Shown: positions 42,022-57,000 of the stretch, one piece after another
Numbering within the stretch: position 1 is the first letter of the stretch
Layout: every line of letters begins with the position of its first letter
Assembly (NCBI RefSeq): GCF_023343835.1
Contig: NC_064442.1
Span: forward strand, 19,330,501-19,394,500
Length of the DNA stretch: 64,000 bases
Direction: 5' to 3'
DNA from: Lagopus muta
Taxonomy: Eukaryota > Chordata > Aves > Galliformes > Phasianidae
Notes under the pieces: generated by a model
Told to the model about the DNA's origin: nothing
Database searches by the model: none
Seen by the model: only the letters and a program-made list of their open reading frames with translations
Translations under genes and position numbers: made by a program

Positions 42022-45000
42022 CTTAAAAAATAAGATTAACAAGTTACTTCATCGTTTGAGCCCACAGAAGAATAAGTCTTAGTTTGTCGAATCCCACACA
42101 TACACATGAAGGCACCTGAGGTGAATACACACAGGTATTCTGTCACAAACTAAACAGTGGCATGCCTGGGGGCTCCCCTCGCACTGCCTTCCCTGTTGAT
42201 ACCCAAACACCTTGAGGTTGCAGCAATGCCTCCTCTGCCCCCTGTCACAATTTGCAGGATGTCAGCTGCTATCCTGCAAGGCGAGATGGGAGCTCTGGGA
42301 GGAGCCAGCAAGGCAGAAAAACCATGGGATGGAGAAGCTGAAACGTCTTCCCCTCTACTCTGCCTTTTTCCTCACGCCACCTCTCACAGCCTCATGCCCT
42401 GTACTGCACCATCCTGCAGCACGGTCTCCTCCTGTGAGGACGGCTCGACCACGTGTCCCTTTGTGTCATTTTGCTATCTCCCCATCCAGCAGCACTGCAC
42501 AGCCTTTGTTTTGCATACAGTTTGGCTTGTATCTGGAACACAGCTAGAGCGGTGTGCAGCCAGCTCTCAGCTGCAGAGCTCTGCACGGGGGAAGCGGCCA
42601 CCAGCTCACAGAATTCCAGATTTCCCTTTCTCCCTGCCTGGGATCACAAACAGAGAAGGGTCTTGGTTGCAATCCCTCAGTGCTACGGGACTGGGGACAG
42701 ATAAATAGAGACAGATTTTCCTTATTGCTTCTGTTTTTAAACTGACTGGAACAAGGAGCTCAACCTGCCAACCTTCCGCTCCAAACCAGTCCAAAATAAC
42801 ATCAGTTGAACGGTTACAATTGTTGGAAAAAAATGGCACAGTCCCACTGCAGAGGAATGCAGTGCTTACATGTAACAGATCTAGTAGGAGCTAAACCAGA
42901 AACCTTTGTGCAAGTAGTAACAAAAACACGAGGGAGAAAGCAGAAAAAATGTACCAGACTCTCATACCTCAAGGAAACTGTGCAGTGGTATGGGGAGAAC
43001 GAGGGTAAAAACAAACCCTAATTAGTTCTGGTTACAAAGTGGTCCGAAAAAGGCCAGTAAACACAGGGCCGTATGTTCAAAACCATCTTGAAAAACGCAA
43101 GATGCGTTGCCCCAGTGCTGCTGCAGCTCAGCTGCACTTTCAGTTCAGATCACGACACTGCTAGAAACAAACTAGATGGAATTTGGAGAACAGGAGGGAA
43201 ATCTGCCATATTTCAAAGCAAGAGGGCTTCACTGCCACCAATACCACTCGTTTTCTGCCCCGTGTGGACAGCTACTTGCCAGATACATCTATTTTTGAAT
43301 GAAAATGTATGAGTTACTTCTGCTGTGTCTCTCTCTGGGGCTTTTGCTTTGGCCATCTGGGATAAGTCTGGGTTTTTGATGCCGTGCATGAGGCTGATGT
43401 GATTCTCCAGCATGAACGGCTGAGGAAATGTCTGATTTTCATCTGTGCAGTACCTTGGAAATAAATACAAAACAAAGAAAATTTATTAGAGGAAATGCCC
43501 CACTGTTCTTTCATCCAAACAGCTCTTCGTTATGCGCCAAACCAATAGGTGTCATAGGAGACAGAAGTTGTTGAGTAATGCACTATTAAATTACCAAAAG
43601 AGACAGGAAATCACCATTTTACTAATAAAATATTATCCCTGACAGAAATCCATGGAAGTTTACCGCAGTAAGGACGAGCAAGAACAAAAGTAGGGCACGT
43701 ATTATTTACAGCACAGCACTTAATGAATACAGGGATGACTGGAGATCAGGCCCGCTGTGATACACGCCGCAGAAGCACCAGGTAAGTAATCAAGACGAAA
43801 AAAGAACAGGAGAAAAGCAGCTTTCAGGAGAGCAATGCACGGGGAGACCTCATTTTGTGTGCAACGAGGAGGGGCCCTGCAGGTCCCACTACCAGTGCAG
43901 TATCACATCCACAGGACCTTGTTTATCATGGCACACTTGAAATTCTTACAAAACCTCTCAACTTCCAGCCCACGTGTCAAAAGCACTCACAAATGCATCA
44001 TTTATGTGGAACTAAATACATGAAAACCCAGAAGGACCTAAAAGCTGCCAGAAACGACACTGAAGCTTCAGAAGGAGATGTGAAATGGAAGAGCCAGCTA
44101 TTAACTTGCCCTCTTGGACGACCAAGGTCTACTGGAAATAAGCACCAGGAATATAAACCACCCCTCTGCAGCATGGCCAGGTGCAAAGAGCACTCGGAAA
44201 GCGGTCAGGAAAGCCAAGGTTGACTTTGTACTCTTCTGCTGACCGCCAGTGTGACGTGGGGAAGCTCCACGAGCTGGGCATCAACCCGAGTGGTGAGGCA
44301 AGGAACATCGTACCTCTCTGCAATGCACAAATTGCAGCTGAAACACAGGCAGCAGGGGATGAAAAGCAGCAAATCGAGGGTGAAGCAGATCTGGGAGACA
44401 AAGGCCTTTTTTAACAGGAGAGAAAAAGGTTTCTACTGATCTTCCAGCTTCTCCACTAGATGGAAAAACAACGATCAGTAATGATGTTAAAACACAGATG
44501 TAGTCACCGAGTATTTCTGTTGTGTTTTTTTTTTTAAACAGGAATTGCTCAGATGATAAATCAGTATTTAATAATGATGGGATTTTTCTCCTTCAAGGAG
44601 GCAAGAGGAGGTTATTAAGTGGTATTTATCAAAAATAAACATGCTGAAAATCAAGTGTTCCAGACAGTTCATACCTAAGACTGGGAAAATGAGAGCAAGG
44701 TCTGAGCACAAGAACCAAGTGAATTATGAAAGAAAATGCATAAAACATGAGAATGCCTTGCAGTTTGTTCTAATTTGGAATTCTTTTTGTGTGAATAGCT
44801 AAAAGATGCTTTCCTAATTACACCAGTGACAAACTTGGCAGGAGGGAGCTTAAGCAAGTCCTCCATCACTGCTTTCACCCTACAAAGTTAACGCAAGGAT
44901 GAGACCCTAAGCAGGGCAGGGCAAGAAGGGGAAATCACAGCTCGAAATGTTAGAAGCAAGAGAGTAACTACAAGACAGCACACCTGGAGCCACAGGAATA

Positions 45001-48000
45001 TTGGACAATCAGTGACAGATTTTACTCATGCTTCTAATCTTCATGGGGAAATCCTGGAGCAGAGGGTGGCAGCAAGTTAGGGCACTGAGACTGATATTTG
45101 AGGGTGTGTTAATAGGAAGGCTCAGTAACGAGACACGCTCAGGTCACCTAGCTGAAGGGAAGACCAACCAGAAGTCCTGAGATCCAAACAAAGAGCAGCT
45201 GTTGGAGATACTGGCACAAGTGTTTTAAAGAGAAGGCTTAATGAGAAGAGTACTGTAGTGAGACTCAGTGAAATATAATGATTAAAGAGAGCACAGCCAC
45301 TGTCCAATTAAAACCTCATCAGCAGATTCTGAGAAGGAGCAACTACGAGCTCGAGAATTAAACACAACCACAGTTCACTGGAATTTGTTGCTCAGTTTTC
45401 TCTGCTACAAATAATGCACGCCCATGAACGCGTGGGTGAACTGCAGATCCACAGCTGCCTGCTGCTCTGAAAAGTAACAGAAAAACTGGATCCCAGGCTC
45501 TGTACAAACTAATGCACACCCCAGGGCATTATTCCTACACAAATCTTCCTTCCCTGCTATTTTGATTCTGATGCACCCTGCTCTGAAACCAACTGATCCA
45601 AAGAGAAGAGGTTTGTACAACCCAGGTGCACATAACTCCAACAACCCACAAAGCAAAAGCAAAACGAAAAGTACTGGGAACCAGTGCTTCATCTCCTGCA
45701 GAGGGTGCAAGAAAAGGGAAGCTGAGAAATTCTGGCTGAAAAACGTGTTGGGAATTTGCTTCTATCAGGGTCCAGTGGTGATGATGCCAACACTTCATCC
45801 ATTTTCTCAAAGCTACCATGGCTCACCACGTGGGCCACAGGAGCAGAGCACACTGAGGATGTACACTTCAAAACAGACCTGTAGTCATTTAAGTGCAAAA
45901 ATCCATAGCACACTCCTCAGAAACACCTGCATTCATACAAAATTTCAGCTGAACCAAAAAATCCCTTAACCCACATCAGCACAAACGTCCTTTCCAACAC
46001 AAACATGCTTGAATTCTGTTTTAAGAAGATGCCTCAGAATCTGAGGCAGGAACTAAGCTTGCATGATTGTTCAGCATATGACTTATTCTGCAACAGCAGA
46101 TAAGAACAGTTGCAGGGGTATTTTTGTAAGCTTTGTCCTGAACTGACACCGTATTCTCAGTGAAAATATGTTCACCAGCCAAGATTTTCATTCACTGCTG
46201 ATTCATGCAGCTCCAAACCCATTCTCCTACTTTGAGGAGCATCCTCCCAAGCAAATCCAGATTCTCTCCACTGCAGCTTGTGCAGACACTTCTGCCTGTG
46301 TAAAAGGCAGCAGGCAGATCGGTCTGGTATTTTCTTGGCTGTTCCACAAGGCTGTGCAACCTAGATGTCACCTGCAGCTCTCAAATCAAGCTTTACCCTG
46401 AGTTTCCAGAAGGGCACCATGCAGTCCAATGCAAGGACTTATTTTAGCCACCAAGTTGCTTACAAATTTAAAATATTTGTCTTCTCACTCTTCCTCAGTC
46501 ATTTCTAGCCCGATGTAGGCATGGATCTGTTACAAAGGGCTTCCAAACACAAAGGTTAGCCCGTCACTGAGCACGCATTCAAGAGGTGGCACACAGTACA
46601 TACCAGCAAGTGTAAACTTTCTTTGCTGTGTCGTGATTGTTGCGGATGTGTCTACGCAGGCTGTTGGAGGCATTAAAAGAGCGTTCACACTGTCGGCAGG
46701 GGTATCTCTTCATAGCCTAGCAGAAGAACAGAAATATCTCTCAGTAACAGAGAGACAAAAAGGCACTGACTTCCTTATTCTGACTCTCCCCTGCTGCTCA
46801 TCTGGACCTTACCTCATGGGTGCAAAACAACCCTCCTCCACTGATAAAGGCAACTGAAATGTTGGGGTTTCACTTGCATTCAGCCCAGCAGTTGGCTAAT
46901 GACAGCACTGGTCTTATGAAACTAGTTAAGCCACACGCTTGCTTGCTTTTTTTAAAGATAGGAATTGCATTGGACGCTTCTGCTGTGCAGTCATTTTGCT
47001 GCAGGACTCTGCAGAAGTAACTCAAGGAAGGTCCATCCTCACCCAGGAGACGGCAGGACCCAGTGTGAAGGACAGCTTTCCTTTCCAAGCTCAGTGCAAT
47101 GAAAGGGCAGTGCGCTCGAGAGCATCACACAGTGCCAGCTGTTACCCATGTGTGACCTCCTCACCAAACTCTGCCCTTCTTAGCTAACTTTCTCCTCCTG
47201 TTCTCCTTTGTACACCCTGCGTGCACTCCATTTACAATCATCTTAAACATATTTTGCATTGAACTGAAATATTTGCCAAATTTCCTCCTGCTACAGAACT
47301 CAAATGGGAAAATTCTGCACTCTCACCCTGCCCAAATCTCCTTGATATTTAAATGCACAACCCAGCGCTCCCCACACGAAGTTACCAGGCATGCAGGCCA
47401 AAGAACCACATTTCCACAGTGTCTGCTCATGGGACTCAAGAAGGGTGGCTCAGTGCTTCAAACAAGAAGTCCTGATGCCAAGGTACTGAGAAATCTGGCA
47501 CACAACATCTTGGCCTGTGTTCTGCCAGTAAGTAAGGATTAACTTGACAGAACTAGGTCAAGGCAAGACCAGAGCTGAATGAAACCAAAAAAATTGAGGA
47601 TTTACAGTTCCTAATAATGATAGCTCTGCGCACTCCATATGCCTTTTGTATCTACCAAATAAAGTCATTAAGAACTCTATGTCCTCCTGCAACTTTGTTT
47701 AGACCACCTGTTGCACCGGCAGCTGGTGAAGACAGGACTTTCCATCTGCTTACAGAAATGAGCAGAGGAGAAAGCCTGCCGTGAGATGCAGTGGGAGAAG
47801 GAACAACGAAACAACGGATAAGGTACACAGGTTGTAAGGCACACGACCAAGGACAGAAAGTCTGCTTTCTGCTCGTACAGAAAGCACTCTGCTTTTACTC
47901 CTCAGTGAGCTGGCAAACAGATTCTTTTTGGCTCAGATATTAATGACCACCAGATCCTTCAGCCAAAAATATCTCATCACCCAGCTGAAACGTTCTGTGC

Positions 48001-51000
48001 CAGTCCTTACCCTTCCATGACTTCTCTTCATGTGGGACACGTAGGTTTCCCGATCAGGGATCCACTGCGAACATTCCTTGCAAGTCCAACCAGTTCTTCT
48101 CAGCCTGGCCTTGGATTCGGGATTGTGTCCTTCCACCCTCATGTCTTTCCTTGGCAGAGGTGAGTGGGAAGTCCCATTGGCTACCGACAGCTCCTTTGGT
48201 GGGTTATGAACCTGGTTCCTTGACGTCTTCTCAGACTTCTGTCGAAAGTTTAAGAGCTCCTCCGGATTCTGGGGGACTCCATGAACACCCTGGAAAACAA
48301 AAATAACGGAATCGCATAACATTTATTCGTAATCTGTACTGCATGTCATACATGACCATCACATTTAAATAGATAATAAAAGCCCCCTCCAAACACCACA
48401 TTAACATCTTGCCCCTGTGCGTCCTCCCACTTCTTCTTGAGGCTGACCACAGCACTTCCCCAGTAAGAGATATTGCCAAGAAACACGACGCTCCTATTAA
48501 TGTTTCCTGCATGACAACAGCAACTCCTCTCTGTTCAACATTCTGTGTGAGCCCCGAGCGCTCAAGTTAAAAAGTTGTAATGAGAGAGAAATGCTAACTG
48601 CCATTATTTCAAGAACCCAGGCTTTAAAAACACGATGCTTTGGGAAACGCTGAGTGAAACGTTTGCCGTTATCTTGGAGGCTCCAAAGCTGCTCGATCTT
48701 TGCTGAAGGTAAGAGAAGAGAATCTCACAGTCTCTCCAACCCTGCTTTCTTTAACTCCACGACTACTGTTGTTGACATTTTCAGAGTTAAAAACTTTGCT
48801 CCCTACAAATAAAAGCAAGCACAAAGCCAGAAATCAGCCTCATATGGAACATGACTTCAGGCTCTTTGCTTGTTCAACAGGCCAAAATCCCTGACCCCCA
48901 AAAAAGTTATTTTAACAAAGAAAACTGAACATAAAGAAAATAATAAGAAATGAAGAGCTGTGGGAAAGCAAAAGCAAATAAAACAGCAACATACCAAAGA
49001 AACCTCAAGAAATTCCCCTAGGAACAACAACAGTTCATCCACACAAAAGGATAATTTAGAGGCTTAACTGTGCATAGTAATTAATAATGGGTAAAGTTTC
49101 AACACACGAAGGTCCCCGGGGCATTTGGAAGCCTTTCCTTTTGTTAGGCACTAAACAAACTTCAAAACACGAGGGCTGATCCAAAAAGCCTGTGCTCTGC
49201 ACCTGAGCCAGCCCATGTCTGCACAGCTCCGACGCGATCACAGGGCACAGCATCGCTATGCGGGGTAACAAACACCTCCCCTCTCTCCCCACCTGGAAAT
49301 CTCAAGTGTTTTATAAGCACAGAGTATGTTATCACCCATTACTCCATGCCTTCTGTTATTCCACCACTGGAAGGAAAGAAAAACGGAGCACAGAAAGTGA
49401 GGTGACTTTCAGACAGCACCTCCTATGAACTCCGAATGGCACAAAGCAGTGCCATCTGATGGGAACAGAGATGGGTTAATGCAATTACCACCTTGCCAGG
49501 ACAAAAAGCCGCCTTCTATTACAACCTCAAAGACACACTGATGGCCAAATACGGCCCAGTGATTAAAATACAGAAGTTCTGTTGTGCCAACATCAGGCAG
49601 CCTGCTCACAAACTGCTGCAGACAAATTACTGGGGCTGGCACCTGCAAATGAGCTGCAGCAAGTTGGGTACTTCTGCTCAAGCCCAGCTATCAGCACTGG
49701 GGCTTTGAAGGTCCCAGCCTTACTCTCAACTCTTTTTCCCCAGGAAATAATACAGGAAGATTACCAATCATCAGCTTTACAGGAGGGTTTCAAATTTTAA
49801 TTCATTAATGCATCCAGAGCATTTCCAGATTTGCAAATTAAAGGTATGGAGAGAAAGAGCAAGGTAGTAGTTTTAACTTTTTCTCTTTTAGGACCGAGCT
49901 ACCGAACCCTCTGTCCTTTTAGGTAAAAATGAAGTAGGCACTGATTAAAAAAATTATGTCTGCTTTTTTCTAATCAAAGAGAAAAACAGTTTGCAGGTTC
50001 TTTCTTCAGAATGCAACCAGGAAACCTAAGAGGATTTTCACAGAAGTGTGGTTAGTGTGCACACTACAGAAATACACTGACTGGAGCAACACAGTATTCA
50101 CACATTGTGAGACCATCAGATCTGCAAGCCCACAGACACAGCCTGCCAAGAACTCCACCAAATGGGCAACAACAGGCTCTTCATATGTATCACAGAACCA
50201 CAGAAAAGGTTGGGTTGGAAGGGACCCTCAAGCCCATCCATTTCCACCCCTGCCACAGGCTGGCTGCCCCCAGATTGGTCTGCCCAGGGCCCACCTGTGT
50301 CCTTGTCACCTCCAGAGATGGGGCACCCACAGCTCTGGGCAGCAGCGCCAGCGCCTCACTGTCCTCTGAGTAAAGAATTTTCACACAATATCTAATCTAA
50401 ATCTCCTCTCTTTTAGTTTTAAGCCATTCCCCCTTTGCCCCGCCACGACGCTCCCAGGGTCTCTCAATAACCCCCAGCTCTCTCAGCCCACCTTCATAGC
50501 AGAGGTGCTCCAGACCCCTGAGCATCCTCGTGGCCTCCTCTGGATTTGCACCAACAGCTCCATGTCATTCTTGTGCTGGGTGTCCAAGAGTTGAACACAG
50601 CACTGCAATGGGGTCTCAGAAGAGCAGAGCAGAGGAGGAGAATCGCCTCCCTCAACTTGCCAGCTATACTTCTTCTGGGTGCAGTTGCAGATACAGTTAG
50701 TTGGCTTTCTGGGCTATGAGTGAACACTATTGAGCTTTCCCTCCACCAGGATGCCCAAGTTCTCTCTCTGTAGGGCTGCTCTGTATCAACTTACTGCTCA
50801 GCTGGTGTTTCTTCTTGGGACTGTCCTTACCCAGGTTCAGGACCTTGCACCCGGCCTCGCTGAACCTCATAAGGTTCTTGTAAGCCCACCTCTCAAGCCT
50901 GTCGAGGTCCTCTGGATGGCATCCCATCCCTCCAGGGTGCTGATACCATCACATCACATTGCTTGGTGTTGTCAGCAAACTTGCTGAGGGTGCACTCTGA

Positions 51001-54000
51001 CCCACTGTCCGTGTCACTGACACGATGTTAAATACCACTGGTCCCACTGATGACCCAGGAGGATCATCAGTCATCACTGCTCTGCACTTAGGCATCAAGC
51101 TGGTGACCTGAGTGCTCCATCTGTCAAATGCACGACTGTTTTAGAGACTGGGATGTCACGTAAGTCACTGTCAAATGCTCTGCACATCTCCACATAGATG
51201 ACATAAATTGCTCTTCCCTTCTCTACCAACGCTGTAACCATGTAATAGAAGGCCACATTTTCAGGCACAATTTGCCCTTAGTGAAGCCATTCTTTTTTCC
51301 ATATGTGTTATCACTCTGCAGGAGGATCTGCTCAATGATCTTGCTGGGCACAGTGTGAGAATGACTGACCTGTAGTCCCCTGGGTTGTCATTTTCTAAAT
51401 TTTTTAGGAACAGGGTTACATTTCCCCTTTTCCAGTCACTCAGAACTTCACTGAAGTGCCACAGCTTCTCAAGTACGATGAGTAGTGGCTTAAAAACTTC
51501 ACGTGACAGTACAACATAGCTACCTTCTGAAGGCTGGCACCTCCAGGGCAAACCCTTCTGTCTCAGCCACTCTCCTCTAGCAATCTCCTGTAGTTCTGCA
51601 GTTAAGTTAGGGAAGCAGGTGTCAAACGCTGTGCTGCCTCTCTTGGAGGCAGCTGCTAAGGGGACAAGGAACCAAAGCCCTCCCTTTTTATGTCAGTACC
51701 CAGAAGAGGGGAGATCCAGCCTTCCTTACACAAATTCAGTAGTACTGTGGGCAGAGGACACTTCTTCCTGCCTCCCAAGCAAAGACAAAGCTCCCCTCAA
51801 AGCTTAATCACTTCCTTGGGTTTAATATAGAACAGTTAACCATCAGAAAGATTTATCTGTCTTTGTCACAAGGTTGAATGAGACAAGGAGGAGTAACCAC
51901 CTGCAATGTTACCAACTAATACAAAGTGCTCAACTGGAGTTTCCAGATAATACCATAAATTTTTGCAGTCTGTTTTTCTACTAATGCATTGCTCAAGAAC
52001 ATTCCATTTCTTCAACCAGTGTCCTTAAATAGTCAGTGCAAACTCTCTGTGAACTCAGAAACTAGGACCTCATATCATGAAGTGGTGGGAGTTACCTACC
52101 TTAACGTGCTGCATTAACTGCTGTTTCTGCATATACACCAGCTGACACTGCGGACACTTAAACACGCCCACAAACAACTTGCTGGTATTCTGCTGGAAGT
52201 GCTCCTGGAGCAGCTTCTTCTTGTTAAAGACAGTCTCACAAGAACATTTGTAGATCACCCTGGAACAATTTAAAAAAGAAAACTCACTCTCTCTTCATCA
52301 GTTATCTTGAGGAGTCAGTGGAAGGGGTCATCTCGGCAGCTTGGAAAAGGGATGGGCTTCTAGAGGGCTGTGCTCTATCAGTCAGCATACACCCACACGG
52401 ACCACTCAACTATTATCTCAACTGGGAAAAACAAGAAAATGCCCCAGGCACGTACCACAACTTGCTAAAAATAAGTTTACTTACATGCATATGCATGACT
52501 ACCTAAGTGTGTGACAGTAAGTGCAGATGGATGGGAGCAGACTCAGAGCATACTTGCTATGTATTTCTTTCAGTTCCACCTCTCCACGGTCCCTCCCTTA
52601 CAGCACACGTTTTTGGCACTAGCTCGAGGCTCAGCAGGGAATGCTACAGAGTGGAAAAAACAAGAGTTTCTCTCTAGTGATTTTTTCTGGGGCAATGTGG
52701 CACAGCACAACTCTCCCCTCGTTGTGGAGTGCCAGAATCAGCAGTTACCCTGATTCTGGCACTATCAAGAGGTGCCACCCCAGCTCGACCAAACGGTGAC
52801 AATTAAGATCTGTTTGCAGATGTTCCACCCTTCCCTGCCCAAACTCCTCTCTTCCTAACCGAGGAGGCAGCAATTGTATCAAGGACAGCATGCCATGGTT
52901 AGGAACAGACCTCTGCCAGCAAAGGGGCAGCTCTTCTGAAATTAGGAAACAAACAACAATAAAAAAAAGGAAAGAAAGAAGAATAAACAACTGAGACAGA
53001 AAGTGGAGGCAGCTGTAGAGCTATGCAGTAAAGGAGAAGAGCAGATAATAACAAAATACTTACTGAGTAGTCTTGTGAGGCTCTGCTGGGTGCTGGCTGG
53101 TCACGTGAGCCATGGTGCTGTCTGCTGATTTGAAGGCCATTGGGCAAAAAGAACACTTGTGGAAGACTTCGCAGTGCTTCTCGTGAATGTGCACTTTCAG
53201 TAATGCCAGGGTCATGAAGACAACCCCACAGTGGATGCACCTAGGGGATGCAGAAGGAAAGAGCTGAATCAGAGCTGCAATACTGCTTCCAAGATGCATG
53301 TACCGATGGAAGGCAGCGTAGCAGGACCATGCTACTGCAGGTCCTTGTTTAGTCTCTTCAGTAACAACGCAGAGGAATCAAGGAGGAATGTGATACAGGA
53401 ACTCAGCAGCTGGGCAGAACCCACAGATCAGCAAGGGAGCACATCTATAAAAGAAATCTACAGAGACCAAAACGACCTGGAAAGAAGAAGGCAAGCTATG
53501 CTACACAAAAATGCTGCCTCGTACCCCTGGATGCCAATTCCATCACAGGTGCAAGTGAAGAACTGAAATAAATGTATCTGAAGAGGTGTCCAGGTAGTAA
53601 CAAGCAGCAAAACAAATGTACTAATAAAAGAACATCCAGCCAGGAAATCTTCAGTAACCCTGCACCATACTACACCAAGCAACAGACAATAATGACAGCA
53701 GCAGCAAAGATACTGAAAACAGCAACAGAAAGCAATTAAGCTCAATAAAGCCAGTAAGACAGAGGTGTTGCCTGGATAGTGCTCATCTGGGGATGCTCCA
53801 TGCGGAAAGATGGGAGGAAGAAGAGGTTGCAGGTGGAGCTAAAGGATTCCTCCCTGCAGCCCCAGACAAAGCCAGGGTGACCCAGCTGCTCCCTCTCTTC
53901 CCAACAGGCCTCTCCCAAGATAGCAACATCTGACTGAGGCTATCCAATATTTAACTTGAATCCTTCTCCCAAGCACACATCCAACAGCTGAGCTCACGGG

Positions 54001-57000
54001 AAGCCACACACCAGCATGGAAAGAGCAAATGAGGCTCCATTTCCTTACCAGCACTCCTCTGGCCTGGGATTGGAATAGCTGTGAATAGAGATGGTTCCCC
54101 TCAGTGAGGCTGGAGTTAAGCTTTATGACTGTTTTTCCCTTCGTTCTGACATTTGCTAGATTATCCTTCCCTCCAAACGAGCCTCCCGACAGCGCTTAGG
54201 AAACAAGTCTGTGCTTTGAAGTTGTACTTCAAAAGCTCATTAGGCAGAAGGAGCCCAGAGGAGAAAAACCCTCTCCCCAAAACATGCACAGAAACGCTCC
54301 TTTCTTCATTTTCAGGAGGGAAGAAGTGACAACAGCCAGCGTCATCCTTGGGAAAACATGAAAATATTCTGCTGTGCCTTGGAGCCCAATGCTCAGCCAT
54401 GTCAGCTGGGGGGAGAGACTTCCATTAGGGTAGCACCAGGAACTCTGTTATCAGGAGGAATAAATCTCCAAGAATAAACGGGAGAGAAAGCCCTAATCCT
54501 GGCAGGAAGGTACAGATGGTACAACCAGGAATACTCAACAGGCTTCCCCCAGAAACACTTCTCAAATCAGCAAGAGACAGCTCTGCATTACACTCTGTTT
54601 TGGCAAGCACTGAAGACTTCATAAAGATTTAGGGGATGAAATAATTACTAACTCAGGGTCAAACGATCACAAGTTAATTTAATTTACAGTAAATGGAAGT
54701 TTAAACAAAAGCCACTTTGTAATCAAGAATCTCAGTGCCAGAAAGATGAACTTCAATAAAGTAAACTAATTAGCAGAGCAAAGTGGATGGAGGATGTCAG
54801 AGGCTTGCCATGTAATTTCTGTAAATTGTGAATTCTGCTATAATCCAAGCATGAGGGGATAATTTGCAGCAGAAGACTCTAGGAGAGCCTCAGGGCAAGG
54901 AAGGGTGCTGTATGAGTCTTGGAAAGAATCCTGTGAGGGAAGATAAGGCTACATGATGTTGTCTTAACCTCTGCATATCTCTTATCCTGCCAGCATCCAG
55001 CTCCTGAACTCTCCAAACAGCAGCAAGCAGGAAAATGTGCGCCATGTGGTCAGTGGGGAGCAGTGGGAGAGGCGGGGAGGTGACATGGGGAGGTGACACT
55101 TGGAGCCTGGCAGCACTTTGGGCAGGCTTGTTGATTTTCATGTTAAAATGCAGAAAACCCTCCTCATCTGCAATGCAATCACTAGCCGTGACCAAAACCT
55201 GAATTCAAACAATCCTACTCCAAACTTAATTGGACACGCTGGGATATCAGCGGAAAAGGAGACAGAACAAGGGCTGATGAAAAAACAGCAAAAGGTATGC
55301 ATCAGAAATCCAAGGAGAGCAGAGACATGTTGTGGAGAAGCAACAGTTGAGCTGACCTTGGGCAGGATTTCGAAGAAACCCTTGGCTTCTCAGCACTGCA
55401 AGTAATGAAAAGGAAGGGAAAGAACAAAAGTTGCTACGTGACCATAAGACAGATGCCACGGATTATCTAGATTTGGTTCTACAACTTGAATTTATTTCTT
55501 CTGTTTTCAACGACTGCAACGATGCCAGTCTGGCAGTGGAGACAGGAAGGATGACAGGATGGCACGGCCACTGCTTCCCTATCTGCTGGGTTCAGTTGCC
55601 AAAGATGAGCACCAGCACACACCAATTAAAGAAGAGAAAGAGAAGCTGGTAAAAGCTAATAAACCCCCCATAAGTACCATTCCTGAACTCTGCCTTGTTT
55701 CAGACATTCATTAATGCTCCCAGCACAAAAAGCAAATATTTGTTAGACATCTGCGGATGGATGGAAGCTGGCATTGCTGATAAGGATTAAGAAGGCATCA
55801 TAAAGATATTATAAATCTGGAATTAATCATGCTTTAAAAAAATGCGAGGGCACACACTTAAGAAGCAGAACCGACCTCTGCTGTAGACTGAGAGCCCAAC
55901 AGCTAGGAGCAGAAGAGTAAGGACTAATGGTGACAAGCAACTGCACCAAAGCCAGGGCTCATTTTCTGACATCTTCTCCCAACCCCTTTTTTCAACATTC
56001 CTCCTTCTCCAAAATTAATTCCTTTTTCAAACAGCCACAGTATCACAGCCATTTAATTTGAGACGGAATTAATTCTTTGTTGTGGGCTATGCCTCCTCTA
56101 ATCAGATCCACATTAAAAAAAAAACACCAAAAAACTATCTGTATGTAATTAAATTCAGGATCAGTTGGATATGTCTCTTTTCTCTGTGATTGAAAGAAAC
56201 TGCCCTTGAAAACTTCAGTGTGATTTCAGAAGAAGCCACAGAGCGCAGGCTTCCCCAATTGGCAGACATTTTAAAAGAACAGCTCGAGCGCAGGAATCGC
56301 CCTGTTTCCTGGACACGTCGTGGTACTTAACAGCAAACAGAGAAAAAGCTGAATTCTACGGAATCCTGGAAGGTCACCCAGTCCATCGCTCATCTGCCAG
56401 GTAAATCATCTGCATCTACACACAGAAAGCAGGAAAAGCTTGTGGGGGAACGTAACGTCTTTTATTAAAGCAATCAATTTGGCTGCAGCAACGACAACGC
56501 AAGCGCACATACCACCACATCCAGAGCCTTGGGAGCCTTCCCCCATTCCTCTCAGCTCATAGTAAGAGCCTGGAGATAAAATAACCTGCAAAGTGCATCC
56601 CTCAATCCCTGACAACTGACATGTGCTCAGTCCTCCGAGAGATGTGGAGGATTAAGATCTGCAATCTTTTGGTTGTGAGCAGCAATCTTGAGGGACCACC
56701 TGTGACCAGAGGTGATGCCAGCGCCTTTCAACTTAAAGCTGCCTCAAAATCACGTCTGCTCTCCGAAAGCTCCCCTTAAATCCACTGAGTCATTTCCCAT
56801 TTCAAAGGCGCTTCATCCCACAGAAAACCACGCCGGTTCTGTGTTACATCCTCTTCAGTTTCTGCTTTAAGGAAGATTTCCAAAACCTTTATCCAGTTTC
56901 CCACTCCCTCCTGCCCCTTCAGCTTTAAACTCCACAAACCTGAAGCCGACTTTGCGGGAGTAATGCAGGCAGTTCTCTTTGACGTGGGTTTGGAAATAGG

